Below, piece after piece: positions 44,029-54,929 of a DNA stretch of 64,000 nt (its first letter is position 1; the number at the start of each line of letters is the position of its first letter). Origin of the DNA: Turritopsis dohrnii (Eukaryota > Cnidaria > Hydrozoa > Anthoathecata > Oceaniidae). The stretch is taken from contig BQMF02000331.1 of the NCBI GenBank assembly GCA_027922465.2, positions 1-64,000 of the forward strand, in the 5' to 3' direction. The position numbers and the translations under genes are program-made. The notes under the pieces were generated by a model. It saw nothing but the letters and a program-made list of their open reading frames with translations, was not told where the DNA came from and ran no database searches.

Positions 44029-44803
44029 CCTTATCGGGGAAAAAAAAGTCGGGGGTAAGTGACTAATTTTTTGGGCTAGTGACTAAAATTTTCCCCGACC
44101 AAATTTTCCCCCGACTTTTCAACACCCGTCCAAAAATTTCACCCGATTTTTCATTTCCCCGTCCAAAAATTTTCCCCGGTCTTTTTACTCCCGCCCAAAA
44201 CTTTTCCCCGATTTTTTAGTCCCCGACCGAAACTTTTCCCCGATTTTTGATAATCTCAAGTAGAGTCTATCTATCGATTTTCGACTGGAATTATGACGGT
44301 CAAGCAAAGGAAGGGGAATCGAATGAAGTTGAATCAGTCAATGAGGACAATACAGATTTTTCTGTTACGATTAAGGGAAACAAAATTGATGTCAGTGAAA
44401 ATAAAATGGATGTCAGTGAAGATATAATTGATGTTTGTGAAAGCAATATGGATGCCAGTGATGAAAATAATGACGATCAAACCTCAAGAACTGTTATTGT
44501 ATTAGATTGAACTCTTAATTAGTTATTTTGTAATATAATTTTTAGTTCAAATTGAAAGTGTCGACAAAAATTGTGTTCCATTTTCTACTTGTATTGCAAA
44601 TTTTGGTCAGGGAAAAGTGACTTATTTAGAAATTTTAGTCGGGGAAAAGCGACTAATTTCGAAATTTTAGTCGGGGAAAAGCGACTAATTTCGAAATTTT
44701 GGTCGGGGAAAAGTGACTAAAATTTCTCGAGGTGACTAAATTTTTCCCCGACCAAAATTTTCCCCGACTAAAATAAATCCCGACTTTTTTTTCCCCGATA
44801 AGG
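44029..44803. mobile_element. 775-bp TIR element with CCTTATCGGGG ends
   Basis: Terminal inverted repeats CCTTATCGGGGAAAAAAAA are almost perfect over 25 bp and flanked by TA (44027-44028, 44804-44805). Long arms consist of many TTTTCCCCGACxAAAATTT and GTGACTAA blocks. The first six bases and the TA flanks match the pogo-like element at 28635, suggesting it moves with the same kind of transposase. The centre holds an acidic coding-like frame (44247-44510). Confidence 0.82.
44247..44510 (+). pseudogene. Acidic ORF inside the CCTTATCGGGG element
   Basis: From about 44280 an open frame runs DWNYDGQAKEGESNEVESVN, then three or four copies of an (N)xxDVSEN/E unit (KIDVSENKMDVSEDIIDV), ending TVIVLD and TGA. 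It is more compositionally structured than chance. It could be the C-terminal tail of a lost transposase, or captured host sequence. No catalytic motif. Confidence 0.4.
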
Positions 44804-44809
44804 TATATT

Positions 44810-46990
44810 AATAGCCGATTCTCTGTCTGTTTGTCTGAATGTCGGCTAGTGTTTATTTTATTTCTTTTAGAACTGATGACGAAAATAAAATTTTCGAAAT
44901 ATATTGTACCAAATATTGTTCCTATTTATTATTGGATATCAAGGGCCTGTCAAATAAATTGGAGAACTTTGGAAGTTTCCAAATTCCGAACAGATTTTGT
45001 GTGAGTTATCAAATTTTTATTAATTGAGAAAAGTGATAGCCAGATTTGAAATCAGCATCTCGTGTTAATACAAAGAAAGTTTAAAACCATTGAATTACAT
45101 AATGGTGCTTAGTAATTTCAGTAGCAATTAGTGCTAGCTAAGGTTTCAATAAAGAAAAGAAAATATTAAATAATGTATGCGTAATTGTCTTGCATACCAT
45201 AGGTTTATATTCAATAGGTTTTTATATCCCCATGGTAACAAGTTATTAAAATGTTATTAATGGAGTATTGAGCAAATAGCAGTTTTTTGTGTTGACAACA
45301 TTCGCAGCTAAGAATTCATATTATATAAATAGCAAGTTAATTTTACAATGTACAGAGAATAAAGTGGAGAAAAAAAGATATGAACTTTATGATAATTTGC
45401 AGCAGTTACACTCTTCTTGAGGACGACGGTAACGTGAATAAACTTTTTTGAGAACTTTTATGATGGTTTAGTGGAAAGTTGGTTCGCTCAATGTTGGCAT
45501 ACATCCTAGCTTGGGTTACTTTATACTTTTTCATCTGATTAACCAATTCTAATCAATGTTTTATGGTGTATGTTCACTTGGGGAAGACCTTTGACGGTTA
45601 CGCCAGTTTGATGAGAACTTGCTTTTGCTTTTCCAAAAACTAAGAAGGAGACACATGGTGAAGTAACGTCTATAAATTGCCCGAGTTTCTCCCTCCTCCT
45701 CCTCCTCCTCCTCCTCCTACTACTACTACTACTCTAAGCTAAGAACGAGTTTGTGCAACATTCACATGAAGTCGTTACCAATTTGAGCCAAACTTGGACT
45801 AAATATTGAAAGCTTGCCAATTTTCATAAAACTGTACATTAATAAAAATTTGGAGGTGTTGATTTCAAATTTGGCAGTCATTGTTGAGATTTGGAACAAA
45901 ATGGTAAATGACCTTGACCTTTTATGAAAGCTAATAAACTATCTAATATTATGTTGCATTTTGCGATTGCTTTTTGCGTTTGTGAGACATGTGGCTTCTT
46001 GCGTTACTTTAAAATTTTTTAAAGATGTTTTTCAGTAACGAAAAGCAACGAAGTGAGACGAGCGCCAGCGACTGTTGATAGCTATTGTCTCTTAAGCTCG
46101 GAATACATTATCTAATTAAACGGATCAGTTTAAATGGATCAGCTTAAATAGATAGAAACAAAACTGATGAAAAAAAGTGATCCAACAAACGTAACCAACT
46201 ACACGTTTTTTACACGTACTTATTTTCTATTAATGACGATTTTGCCTATTGGAACTGTATTTCTATTTAATTCGCTATGTATATACCGCTTACTCACCTG
46301 TCCTTTTATTAAAAACTATAGGAATTAAGAAAACAATAGAGAAACAGATGGATGAAAGTTGGACACGTCCAACTTTTTCAAATGCTTTCCATTTAAACTG
46401 AAACAGGTGGAAATCTAGCTGATCCATTTCAACTGATACATTTAAAAGGATAATGTATTCCAAGCTTTAGAAAACGTTTTTTAGTATTGAAGATTAACCT
46501 AACATCTTATACTTTAATGAGTATGTGATTGTTCCTTTATGATTTACCTCTTGAACTGTTTGACCAGAATGATTTTTGCACTTTGGAACTATTCATGTAG
46601 TTCTTCATCTAAGTTTAAAGTGTAAATTATTTGATTATGTAATTATATATTTCTTTCGGAGAGTGAAGCTTACATAAAGCTATGCTCCTTTATTTCCAAT
46701 CTTGTTATTCACTACATATAAATTCTGAGTGGGACGAATTTATACGATATATTCTATATGATTGATTCCTTCCTTGATCCCTCAGACCCTTTGTTTGAAA
46801 CACGGTTGATCTAATTTCATTTTCATTGCTAGTATTCTTTTATGTATGACTTGTATGTATGCAAACTTTATACTGAAATCACTCAGAAAATGCCGATGAT
46901 TTCATATTTACTTTTCCCTTTAGTGGCCGAAAGTTACAAGGACATTGAAAAAAAACATTAAGACATACGGTTGTTGCTTGGAGCCAACAG
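44810..46990. other. Mostly featureless; microsatellite at 45690-45735
   Basis: A (CTC)n(CTA)n tract at 45690-45735. No coding sequence that I can support; this region would hold the promoter of the MFS gene that starts near 47006. Confidence 0.5.
45690..45735. repeat. (CTC)n(CTA)n microsatellite
   Basis: About nine CTC units followed by about six CTA units. Confidence 0.9.
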
Positions 46991-47005
46991 ACTTCAAAAT
47001 ATTGC

Positions 47006-48406
47006 ATGAATTTATTAGTTCCAAATATATTTGATTTGATAGATTGCAAACACATGAAATGGACAACAAATAAAATGGAAAATGAAATATTACCAGAGTT
47101 TTTTATCAAATGGAAAAGAAAGCGAATGTTGACTTACATCACTTTATTATTTTTTGATTTCTCCATTGGGATAGAAATCAGTGCAATTTTAGCAACCGCA
47201 TGGATTTATGTAAGCGCTGTCATGAAAACAACTAATGATTCTTTATATTATGGTTTGATTAGTGGATCACCATATGTTATAGTTGTTTTATTTTTGCCAA
47301 TTGTTGCACGATGGATGGACAAACACAGAAGAATTAAGCTTGCTCTTTTAACAAGCAACACTTTATCAATGATTGGTTCCGTGTTGTATGTTGTGCATTC
47401 TTCGCCGTTATTACCATTGCTAGGCAGGTTTTTAATGGGTTCGAAATTGATAACATTATCTCTGACAATAGCAGAAGTTAGCAGATCGTATGATCCGAGA
47501 GACGTTGGTAGTAAAATAGCACTACTGAGCGCTTCAATGGTTGTTGGCTGTGCAGTTGGTCCATCCATACCACAGATATTTATGAAACATAACTTTTGGA
47601 TTGGAGCAACGTTCTATATAACCTATGCTAATGTTATTGGCATTATTATGTTTTGTGTAACAGCGTTTCACCAGTTCCTTGTCATCCTTTGTGTTTATGA
47701 TGTTTCAAAAGAATTTGATTGGAAATTAAATGCAATTAAACATTCAGCCATTGAAGGGGTAAAGGAGATTGATATGCTCCCTTGGACAGTGGTTGTCAGA
47801 AATGCATTTAAAAATTTTGATACAGCAATGCTTTTGATTTTAACATTTTTCGTAGGCTTCATTGAAATCTCGTTGACACGTGGTATTCCTGTCTTGATCC
47901 TAAAACACCTAAAGCTTCCGTACTCAACATTGAATTGGTTCCTTCTGCTCAATTACATATTTACCTTTGTGTTTCTTTTGACTGCCAGCACAATTAAATT
48001 CCAAGCAAGAAAGTTATACTATTGTGGGATAGTTACTATGATCAGTTTATTTGTTTTAATAAATTGCATTCTTACTGCCATCTTGATAAAAGAGAAAAGT
48101 CATATTGGTTGTTACATTCTCCTTGTTGTCATGGCAATATGCTTAGCCTTGTTTGTTCTGATCAAACTGGTTTATGTAAAAGTAATGTGTGCTTTTTTTG
48201 CCAAACCTTGCCACCAGTCCTTCTTTGAAAGTATGAGAACATTGTTCTTGCGATTTGGTTGCATCGTTGGGTCATTGTACAGTGGAGTGTTTGCGCAGTA
48301 TTACTTACGACTTTCATATCCTGGTTTTATGATTTTGTGTTTGTTTATTCTTGCTATCATGTTCATAAGGAAACGCAAACTGATGCATCCAACACCCATT
48401 ATATGA
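47006..48406 (+). CDS. Major facilitator superfamily transporter, single exon (MFSD8-like)
   Basis: An intact 466-residue membrane protein. The start could be at 47006 or at one of the in-frame ATGs at 47054 and 47072; the last gives a cytosolic N-terminus ENEILPEFFIKWKRKR before the first membrane helix. About eleven to twelve hydrophobic segments are seen in two halves separated by a charged loop (CVYDVSKEFDWKLNAIKHS). The loop after the second helix, ARWMDKHRRIKL, matches the MFS D-x-x-x-R-R signature, and GRFLMGSKL matches the helix-4 RxxxG region. Invertebrate proteins of this layout resemble MFSD8 (CLN7), a lysosomal carrier, but the substrate is unknown. No introns, stops or frameshifts. 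Either it is naturally intronless or an old retrocopy kept by selection. It is flanked downstream by an (ATCT)n repeat. Confidence 0.82.
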   Translation: MNLLVPNIFDLIDCKHMKWTTNKMENEILPEFFIKWKRKRMLTYITLLFFDFSIGIEISAILATAWIYVSAVMKTTNDSLYYGLISGSPYVIVVLFLPIVARWMDKHRRIKLALLTSNTLSMIGSVLYVVHSSPLLPLLGRFLMGSKLITLSLTIAEVSRSYDPRDVGSKIALLSASMVVGCAVGPSIPQIFMKHNFWIGATFYITYANVIGIIMFCVTAFHQFLVILCVYDVSKEFDWKLNAIKHSAIEGVKEIDMLPWTVVVRNAFKNFDTAMLLILTFFVGFIEISLTRGIPVLILKHLKLPYSTLNWFLLLNYIFTFVFLLTASTIKFQARKLYYCGIVTMISLFVLINCILTAILIKEKSHIGCYILLVVMAICLALFVLIKLVYVKVMCAFFAKPCHQSFFESMRTLFLRFGCIVGSLYSGVFAQYYLRLSYPGFMILCLFILAIMFIRKRKLMHPTPII

Positions 48407-48413
48407 ACTTATC

Positions 48414-48436
48414 TAATCTATCTATCTATCTATCAA
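48414..48436. repeat. (ATCT)n microsatellite
   Basis: About five ATCT units right after the MFS stop codon. Confidence 0.9.
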
Positions 48437-48439
48437 ACC

Positions 48440-49270
48440 TTTAAATGTTTTTGGGAAGAGCCAGATAAAGATACCGGGACATAAGTATTATCATGATTAC
48501 ACTAAAATAATTCAAAAGAGAATTCTGGTATCAGAATAAATTTTAGAATCGGAAATTGTATTTTTGTATGTGTTTTGTGTAAATGACAGACTGTTTTGCA
48601 TTCGGAATTTTGAAGCAATTGTATGTATTATGCGGGTTAATTTTTATAATTTGTGATAAAGTTGACAGCCCATTAACCCATATTTCATATTTTTCTTTAT
48701 ATTGAATCTATATATTACTTCTAAGAGCCAGTTTAAACTTCCTGTTTCCTTTAGCAATGACACCGAAAGTAGCTTTGGTATGATGTAGAAAGTGCTTCTT
48801 CAGTTAAAGTTAAAGATTCTGTTGGGTAGGGTTGGTATTCAAACATGAAAAAGGTTTCAGAGTTTAACACAAGCTATGCTGGTATCTTTCAGATTTCTAA
48901 CGACGTTTGAATCCTGAACATATGCCACAAGGTATCAACAGATGTCTGATTGCAAACACATAGAGTGTCATAGGGTCGCATTGTGTTTTCCTCTTTAAAT
49001 CTCTATCAGGAAGAATGATACCCTGGATAAAAAAACAACATGGTTGTGGTAACGCAATGGTGAGCAAACTACTAGGAAAAGTTAAGATACTCTTTCGGTC
49101 TATTTTTCATGTTTTGGGAGCTTACAAATGGCATCAATACGATAGAAATTGTTGTTCACTGCTTTCGCCGTAGGAATAACGTCATGTCCTTAAACGTTGT
49201 AGCTATCCCTGAAAAGTGATGGTTGTGAAAGGAGGGCAACTTAATCGATGACAAATCGAAAATTCTTAAT
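48440..49270. other. No gene seen
   Basis: AT-rich 3' flank of the MFS gene. Confidence 0.4.
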
Positions 49271-49274
49271 TTTT

Positions 49275-49435
49275 TATTTTTCTCGAGTTACTAACTCGGA
49301 AATTTTATTCTTGTTAAATTTTCCCAAGTTATAACTCGAAAATTTTTCTTTATTTTAATTTTTCCGAGTTACTGACTTGGAAATTTTAAATTTCTATTTT
49401 TCTCGAGTTATTAACTCGGACATTTTAATTTGCCT
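49275..49435. repeat. Four 40-bp tandem units with a palindromic core
   Basis: Cores CTCGAGTTACTAACTCGG, CCAAGTTATAACTCG, CCGAGTTACTGACTTGG and CTCGAGTTATTAACTCGG begin near 49282, 49323, 49364 and 49402, about 40 bp apart, each followed by AAATTTT (ACATTTT in the last). Each core is an imperfect palindrome around GAGTTA/TAACTC. Confidence 0.85.
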
Positions 49436-49704
49436 TATGTTTTTCACAAAATGAACTGAAATAAAAATGAAATGAAAAGAGAATTTTGGACCAAATATTC
49501 AAACAATTGATATTTACAATTTAGACAAAAAGGCCTAAATTTTTAAAGTGCTTAAATAGTTTTGAAAATTTTTACACATATTAATTAGACTATGCTGATT
49601 AGGAATTTGCTATTCATTTTTCACAATTTGTTAAAGAAGGGAAAATTTGGGCCTAAGATAAATTTTCAAGGTAGTGCTTCAACTTCAAATTTTCACTTGC
49701 ATTG

Positions 49705-49953
49705 ACTTAACTATGCAGAGGCTCCGAAGTATTTGACACTCTCATGAGTGACACAAACCCAATCAAGGGCCTGTGCTCTTCTGGATGACCTCCTGAAACA
49801 CCCGATGTATCATCTACCCAATTTCCCTCACATGGCATGGGTCGACCCGGCGCTATGGTACATTCACTCGCGCATGGTGAATCGCCGCCAAGGGGAATTG
49901 AACCCCGACCTCTCGCATGAATTAAGAGAGTAACCACTATACTACGGCGCCAT
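49705..49953 (-). mobile_element. tRNA-derived SINE
   Basis: On the minus strand a tRNA-like head begins near 49953 (GGCGCCGTAGTATAGTGG). It contains an A box (TAGTATAGTGG, 49934-49944) and a B box (GGTTCAATTCC, 49894-49904), both matching Pol III promoter consensus at the normal 30-bp spacing. About 190 bp of unrelated body follows, to near 49705. The acceptor stem does not pair well, so it is not a working tRNA gene. The head most resembles tRNA-Asp/Glu-type sequences. Confidence 0.72.
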
Positions 49954-50691
49954 AAAATTGAAGTGTAAAAATTGACCCCCATTGTCGAAATTGTCACCAT
50001 TCATTTGGTTTTAGTGGAAATCTAAGCACTTTTAGAATTTGGTCCAAATCTAAATCTTCTTTCTTAACTATCAAAAAGCGATGATTGAACAGAAAGACAG
50101 AAATAAACCACGATGGGGTTTACTTCCAGCAACAATCAAATCTAACAAAAAGCTAATAAAAGCCAAATATTGCTATTAGTGTTACTATTGAGTTACTTTT
50201 CATTACTAATTTGGAAAAAAATAACTCTTAATACGTAATAGCATTTGGTGAACTTGAAGTGTTGTCATTTCATTTCATTTTGTGATTCAGTTTTTATTCA
50301 CTTACTCGAAAAACATAAGGCAAAATAAAAATTAGTTAATAAATTAGTTAATAAATTTGTTGCTGCAATATTCCAGCAACTAATGGAAATCTTCCATTAA
50401 ATATATATATTTTTGAAATCGCCAAAGAATAAGGTTTCCAATGATATAAAAATCAAATATATATGACTTTTGTATAAAAAGTTTGTTTTTTTCATCTTCT
50501 GTTTTCTTCATTTTCTTTTTCTTTTTTTTGGTTTTTTATTTCTGTAGAGTATTGTGCTTTTTAATGTCTATCCAACAATACCAAATTTGTTAAAATTGGT
50601 TCAGTATTGAGCAAATAGCAAGCAAATCTTAAAAGTGTGCACACTATTTTTAAACAGACTTTAATGATCTTGTGTTCAAAATATTCCAATT

Positions 50692-51130
50692 TTATGCTTC
50701 ATCATTAAAAACATCAATATCAGGCATTAAGCTACTTTCATGGTCACTATTCATTTCAGAATCGGATTCAATAACGCTCACTGACGGTGATTCGAGTATT
50801 GCAGGTGTTCTTTTCTTAGGAGGCTTTGGCGCTCTAACAAAATCATTGGATTTGTATATAAACGGAATCCTGGAATGACTGTTTTTCGACCACCACCATG
50901 TGGAACATGTGTCATTAGCTTTAAAGTAGCTATTTTGTTTTCTGTCTTTGGTCAAATGTATGGGTAGTCCCTTTCCTTCTGTGATGACTTGTTGCTTTAA
51001 TCCAACGTGTTTTGTCAGGCTCTTTGCTTGGTATTTGGAACAATGATATACCAGTGTTTCGTTTTAAACTATCTTTGGTAGCACTTTTACATCCAGGCAC
51101 ACAACAATATTTTCCATACCCACAACACAC
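50692..51130 (-). pseudogene. THAP-domain protein relic
   Basis: The 51130-50930 frame reads YCCVPGCKSATKDS, GISLFQIPSKEPDKTRWIKA, the first half of a THAP zinc finger (C-x4-C, the aromatic-x-P motif and the Trp). The rest of the finger (the later Cys and His, and the AVPTIF box) is missing. A shift near 51000 leads into another frame (50955-50692) with KKRTPAILESPSVSV and an acidic end. THAP domains occur in P-element-type transposases and in host factors. Loss of zinc ligands makes it non-functional. Confidence 0.55.
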
Positions 51131-51502
51131 AATCTTAGAGGGTCAAGTCTTCGTAGTGAAAAATACGTTTCAGTTACTTCTGGCTTATTGAAAAAATAGT
51201 TTTTCATCAAGCTCATAAGTGTCAATGCACTATACTTATCATAAAAAAACAAACTTTCAAACCCTGCACCTGGCTCTTCTCGATTTCACAAAGAATTTTT
51301 ATATAAAAAAAGTAATACCCCATTCACACCAATAAAACATGTTTATTTTAAACGAGTTTTATTAAAACTTGTTTTGATTTAAATTCAGTTTTAAATACTC
51401 GCGTTCACACCAGGTTCATACTGAAGAAGATTTCTCGTGTTTTTTTTTTTTTTAAAAAAGAACGATCTGTGTTCTTATAACTATAGTTACGAATATTACG
51501 AG

Positions 51503-51578
51503 GTATAATAATTTTCTTGTTTTCGTCATTTTGCAGTATATATACTGCAAAATGACGAAAACAAGAAAATTATTATAC
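51503..51578. repeat. 76-bp perfect palindrome without spacer
   Basis: The left half ends in GTCATTTTGCAGTATA and the right half begins TATACTGCAAAATGAC; all 38 positions pair exactly. It lies in the interrupted left arm of the TIR element. Confidence 0.95.
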
Positions 51579-51629
51579 GGCTGTTGTTAGCATGTGCATT
51601 CTAGTTTTGTAGCTATCCTCATCTCGATT

Positions 51630-51800
51630 TTCGTATCCAAAACATAGCTATTTTGTACCATATTGCTTTCTTTCTGGTGCATGACTTAAGCCTCTCCTGA
51701 ACATTTTCTTCTGCCAATTTTGTAACCAAAATTTTTGTTTCGTTTTCGTCCCAATGGCGTGATCTTTTCTTGTTGATAATGTTTTCAAAGATTCAGCCAT
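51630..51800 (-). pseudogene. Myb/SANT-like DNA-binding domain relic
   Basis: From an ATG at 51798-51800 (MAESLKTLSTRK), one base out of frame with what follows, the minus strand reads SRHWDENETKILVTKLAEE, NVQERLKSCTRKKAIWYKIA. The Trp spacing and the W-x-x-E-x-x-x-L pattern fit a trihelix/Myb-SANT-like domain, as encoded by the second ORF of PIF/Harbinger elements. Frame changes on both sides make it a relic. Confidence 0.55.
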
Positions 51801-53479
51801 GTTTGTTTTAATAAAACACACTTAAAGAGTCTATTGACGGATGAAATACAATAGAATGCACAGCGGTTTAACTTTTAACTCGGTTACTATTCTCAAAACC
51901 GATGATCAATTAAAATTCTAAATTGGTAAATCGAGTTAATGTAAACAAATCTTTCGAACAAGAAAGCTTCGGAGTCAAAAAAAGATTGTTTTTCTGAAAA
52001 ACGGATTCTTCATTGCCTTATTTATACACTTTATGTTGAACTCAGAACTTATATATCTACTTTCTGGGGTTGATATTTTATCTAAGAAGAATCAGAAATA
52101 CGATTTAATCCCTAACAAATGCTGATTGCGAAGATATTGATGGATGAACGACAGACGATTTATGCATTTATAATTTCTGATTGTCGTGGAAGATGTTTAT
52201 ACAATGTTGTTTCGTTGTATTCGTTGTTTATAACGCTCCAATGACATAATAAAGATAAAAAACATTCAATATTAAAAGTATGGAAAGTTTTGAAGTAAAA
52301 TTTCAGTTCACAGGTAGTATATGCAAAAGAAAAAAGGAATACGATGTCTGTACTCTATCTTTGAACATCAATATATATCAGAAATATGTGGTTCTTATAT
52401 TATCATCAAAGAGAAAACCGTTGAAGAAGCAATCGTTTCTAAATGTATATTGTTGATGTAGAGAGAGAATGCTGAGGAGGGAACTGCTGAAGAGGAAGTA
52501 ACAATCTCTGAAGATACACTTGCTGATCCAGATGTATCAAATTATAATGACAATTCCTCACTTGTTTCGTTAAGAAGTGACAACAACTAATGAAGAAAAA
52601 ATGCACCTGTATACTATCGACCAAGTTTTTGTATAGTCAACTTGATCTAGAAAAACTTTCAGGATTGTTGAAATCTCAAATTGTATATACTGAGTTCAGT
52701 TTTTACTTTATAATAAATAGTGAAGATATACTTAAATCTGGCTATAATTTTTAGGTAACATGATAACAAGGTTTGGAATGAAAATAAATACTTTGAAATA
52801 GTTTTTTATGGTGGAATTATACATAATTGATGAAACAGTTTCTTTTTAGTCCTTGTAAACCCCATCATGACTTATTTTTCCTAACTGCTAAAGCTACACA
52901 TGATAGCACAACATGTCTATTTCATTTTCCCAAGTAGCCCCATATTTCCACAAAATTGCCTGTAGGGTGCTTTCCTATAATTGAAATACCACTACTAAGC
53001 TCTTGTGTAAAATCTTTCACTTTGATATTGAAAAGCAAAGAATCTCTGTTTAAACAGCAAGTTGCGAATTTTGTGAACATGCGGTATAATGTTTGACACA
53101 TCTCTTTTCTCTTTTGTAACAAAATTACTTTGTTTATGTATGCACATAAATAACTTTCTTTGAAAAAGCAGCTGCAAAAATGAATTTTTTACCTGTAGAT
53201 TCGTTTTAATAAATAAAAGAACTGAAACGCATTCTGCCACGTGGCTAGTTTTGCTTTTATTTTGTGTTATGATCACGTGATCATAATATTTACATTTTTC
53301 ATCCGTCAATAGACTCTTTAAAACTACCTCGCTATGTTGTTTTATTTAAAACTCGTTTTAATTAAACACAGTTTAACAAAACACGTTTTACTTCGGTATG
53401 AACGGGTAACATATAAAACTTAGTTATTTTAAACATGATTAAAACTGGTTTTAATTTTGGTGTGAACGGGGTATAAGTT

Positions 53480-54005
53480 GAAAAAGACTGTTTTCAAAAA
53501 CCTTTACGTTTCTTACGTTCTCTATTATTTGATTTTACAAAAGATTTCTGGTACTAAGACAGAAAATGCGTAAAAGACATTTTATTAAGTGGCATATGAC
53601 ATATGCTCTAGGTTTTCTCCACACTCACGGGATGGTTTGTTTACATTTTACAACACCCTGCCTCAATTTCAATTATTGCGCAATAAGTTTCGGGAAAGGT
53701 GTATTAGTCTGCGATTTAGAGTCTGCGAGACTCTACTAATAACGCAATGTAAATTCTAATAAAGGAACGCAGCCTTTTGAATTTTCGAAGTTTTTACATA
53801 TCAAGAAACATTTCAAAATAGGTTTCCTTAGATATTTTATCACTTAATTCATTCGTGAAGGAATGGATATTAATCAAACAGGTTTATTAAACTTGGGACT
53901 TTTAGTTACTTATGCTAGTAAAAGTACTTTGATACTTGAAATTAGATACGTTTTTCTTGTGTTAGCAAAACCTCACTTCAAATATTCTTATTACCTTACG
54001 CGGTT
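53480..54005. other. No gene seen
   Basis: AT-rich DNA between two TIR elements. Confidence 0.4.
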
Positions 54006-54009
54006 GTTA

Positions 54010-54485
54010 AGCGCTATTTCCACGACCACTTTTGATCGAAAATTTTCGAGCGAAAATTTTCGGAAAATTTTCGAGGAGAACAATATCTGCTAGAAATATT
54101 TCGATCATAGAATTCCACATAAAAAAGTTGAACTTAATTAGCTGGTTTTCATATTCAATAGGAGATTAAAGATACAGAAGTTAGTGCGAAAGCAACCACA
54201 AGTAGAAACCATCTGCTATAATTCTTTTTTCTGAATTGTTCGACGGAATTGCTATTCAATAGTTCAATTTAATACACAAAGTGTCAACACATTTTTCACC
54301 ATTTTGATTGGACGAATATTTTTTCGCAAAGCGATTTCGATAGGGAGTTGAAATTATTTTAACTCACATTCGCACAGTAGAGAAAAGAAATTTTTCGCTC
54401 GAAAAGCAGAAAATATTCAATGCGCATGCTCAACTTTTTTCTTCGTCGAAATATTTCGATCAAAAGTGGTCGTGGAAATAGCGCT
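54010..54485. mobile_element. 476-bp MITE with 33-bp TIRs
   Basis: Left end AGCGCTATTTCCACGACCAC (54010 on), continuing TTTTGATCGAAA, is repeated inverted and almost exactly at the right end (to 54485). TTA flanks both sides (54007-54009, 54486-54488). Subterminal CGAAAATTTTCG palindromes are repeated on both sides. No coding capacity. The 3-bp TTA duplication again suggests PIF/Harbinger-type mobilisation. Confidence 0.88.
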
Positions 54486-54929
54486 TTAGCTATTTACACT
54501 GTCTTTGTGCATAAAGGCTTTCAAAGATCTAGTTCAAAACATCAGTTATTTGTTCGAATTCATTTTTGGTTTTATGAAATTATAATTAAAAACATATATT
54601 TTTCTTTCGAAGAAGAGCGTGTTTTTTTGGTTTTTTTTACAAAAAGCTCTTATGAAAAAAACCGTTCAAAAAAAATTATGATACACAACTCACGCATGTA
54701 TAATTCTTTTGTCTTTGCTGGTGTTTTATGATTAAACCCTACTTACACTAACTTATCATTTAAAATATTATCGTTTATGCCTGTTTTCCACGAGTGAGAT
54801 ATTGCTAAAAACAACCTTTAAAGAACTTTTTAGAACTTTAAGTTTAAGTAAAATTTCGAAAGCTTCTCTTTGACAAGTAAATTTGGTGCTACCGTTTTGC
54901 GCCATCTGGCTCTTGTTGACATTGAAATA

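Larger units (their letters stand above)
51316..53473. mobile_element. 2.2-kb TIR element with Myb/SANT relic, PIF/Harbinger-like
   Basis: TACCCCATTCACACCAA at the left end and the inverse of TACCCCGTTCACACCAA at the right, flanked by TAA (51313-51315 and 53474-53476). Subterminal sequence on both sides is full of AAACGAGTTTTA/GTTTTAATTAAAAC motifs. A perfect 25-bp inner inverted repeat (51822-51846 and 53297-53321) shows the arms extend inward, the left arm being interrupted by about 380 bp that holds the Myb/SANT relic and the 76-bp palindrome. A 3-bp TAA duplication and a Myb-like protein are both typical of PIF/Harbinger elements. I recognise no transposase in 51850-53290. Confidence 0.7.

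Noticed and set aside
47248..47952. Minus-strand ORFs opposite the MFS gene
   Set aside because: Antisense shadows of the transporter frame.
49880..49953. Functional tRNA gene
   Set aside because: A and B boxes are good, but the acceptor stem does not pair and a long body follows, as in a SINE.
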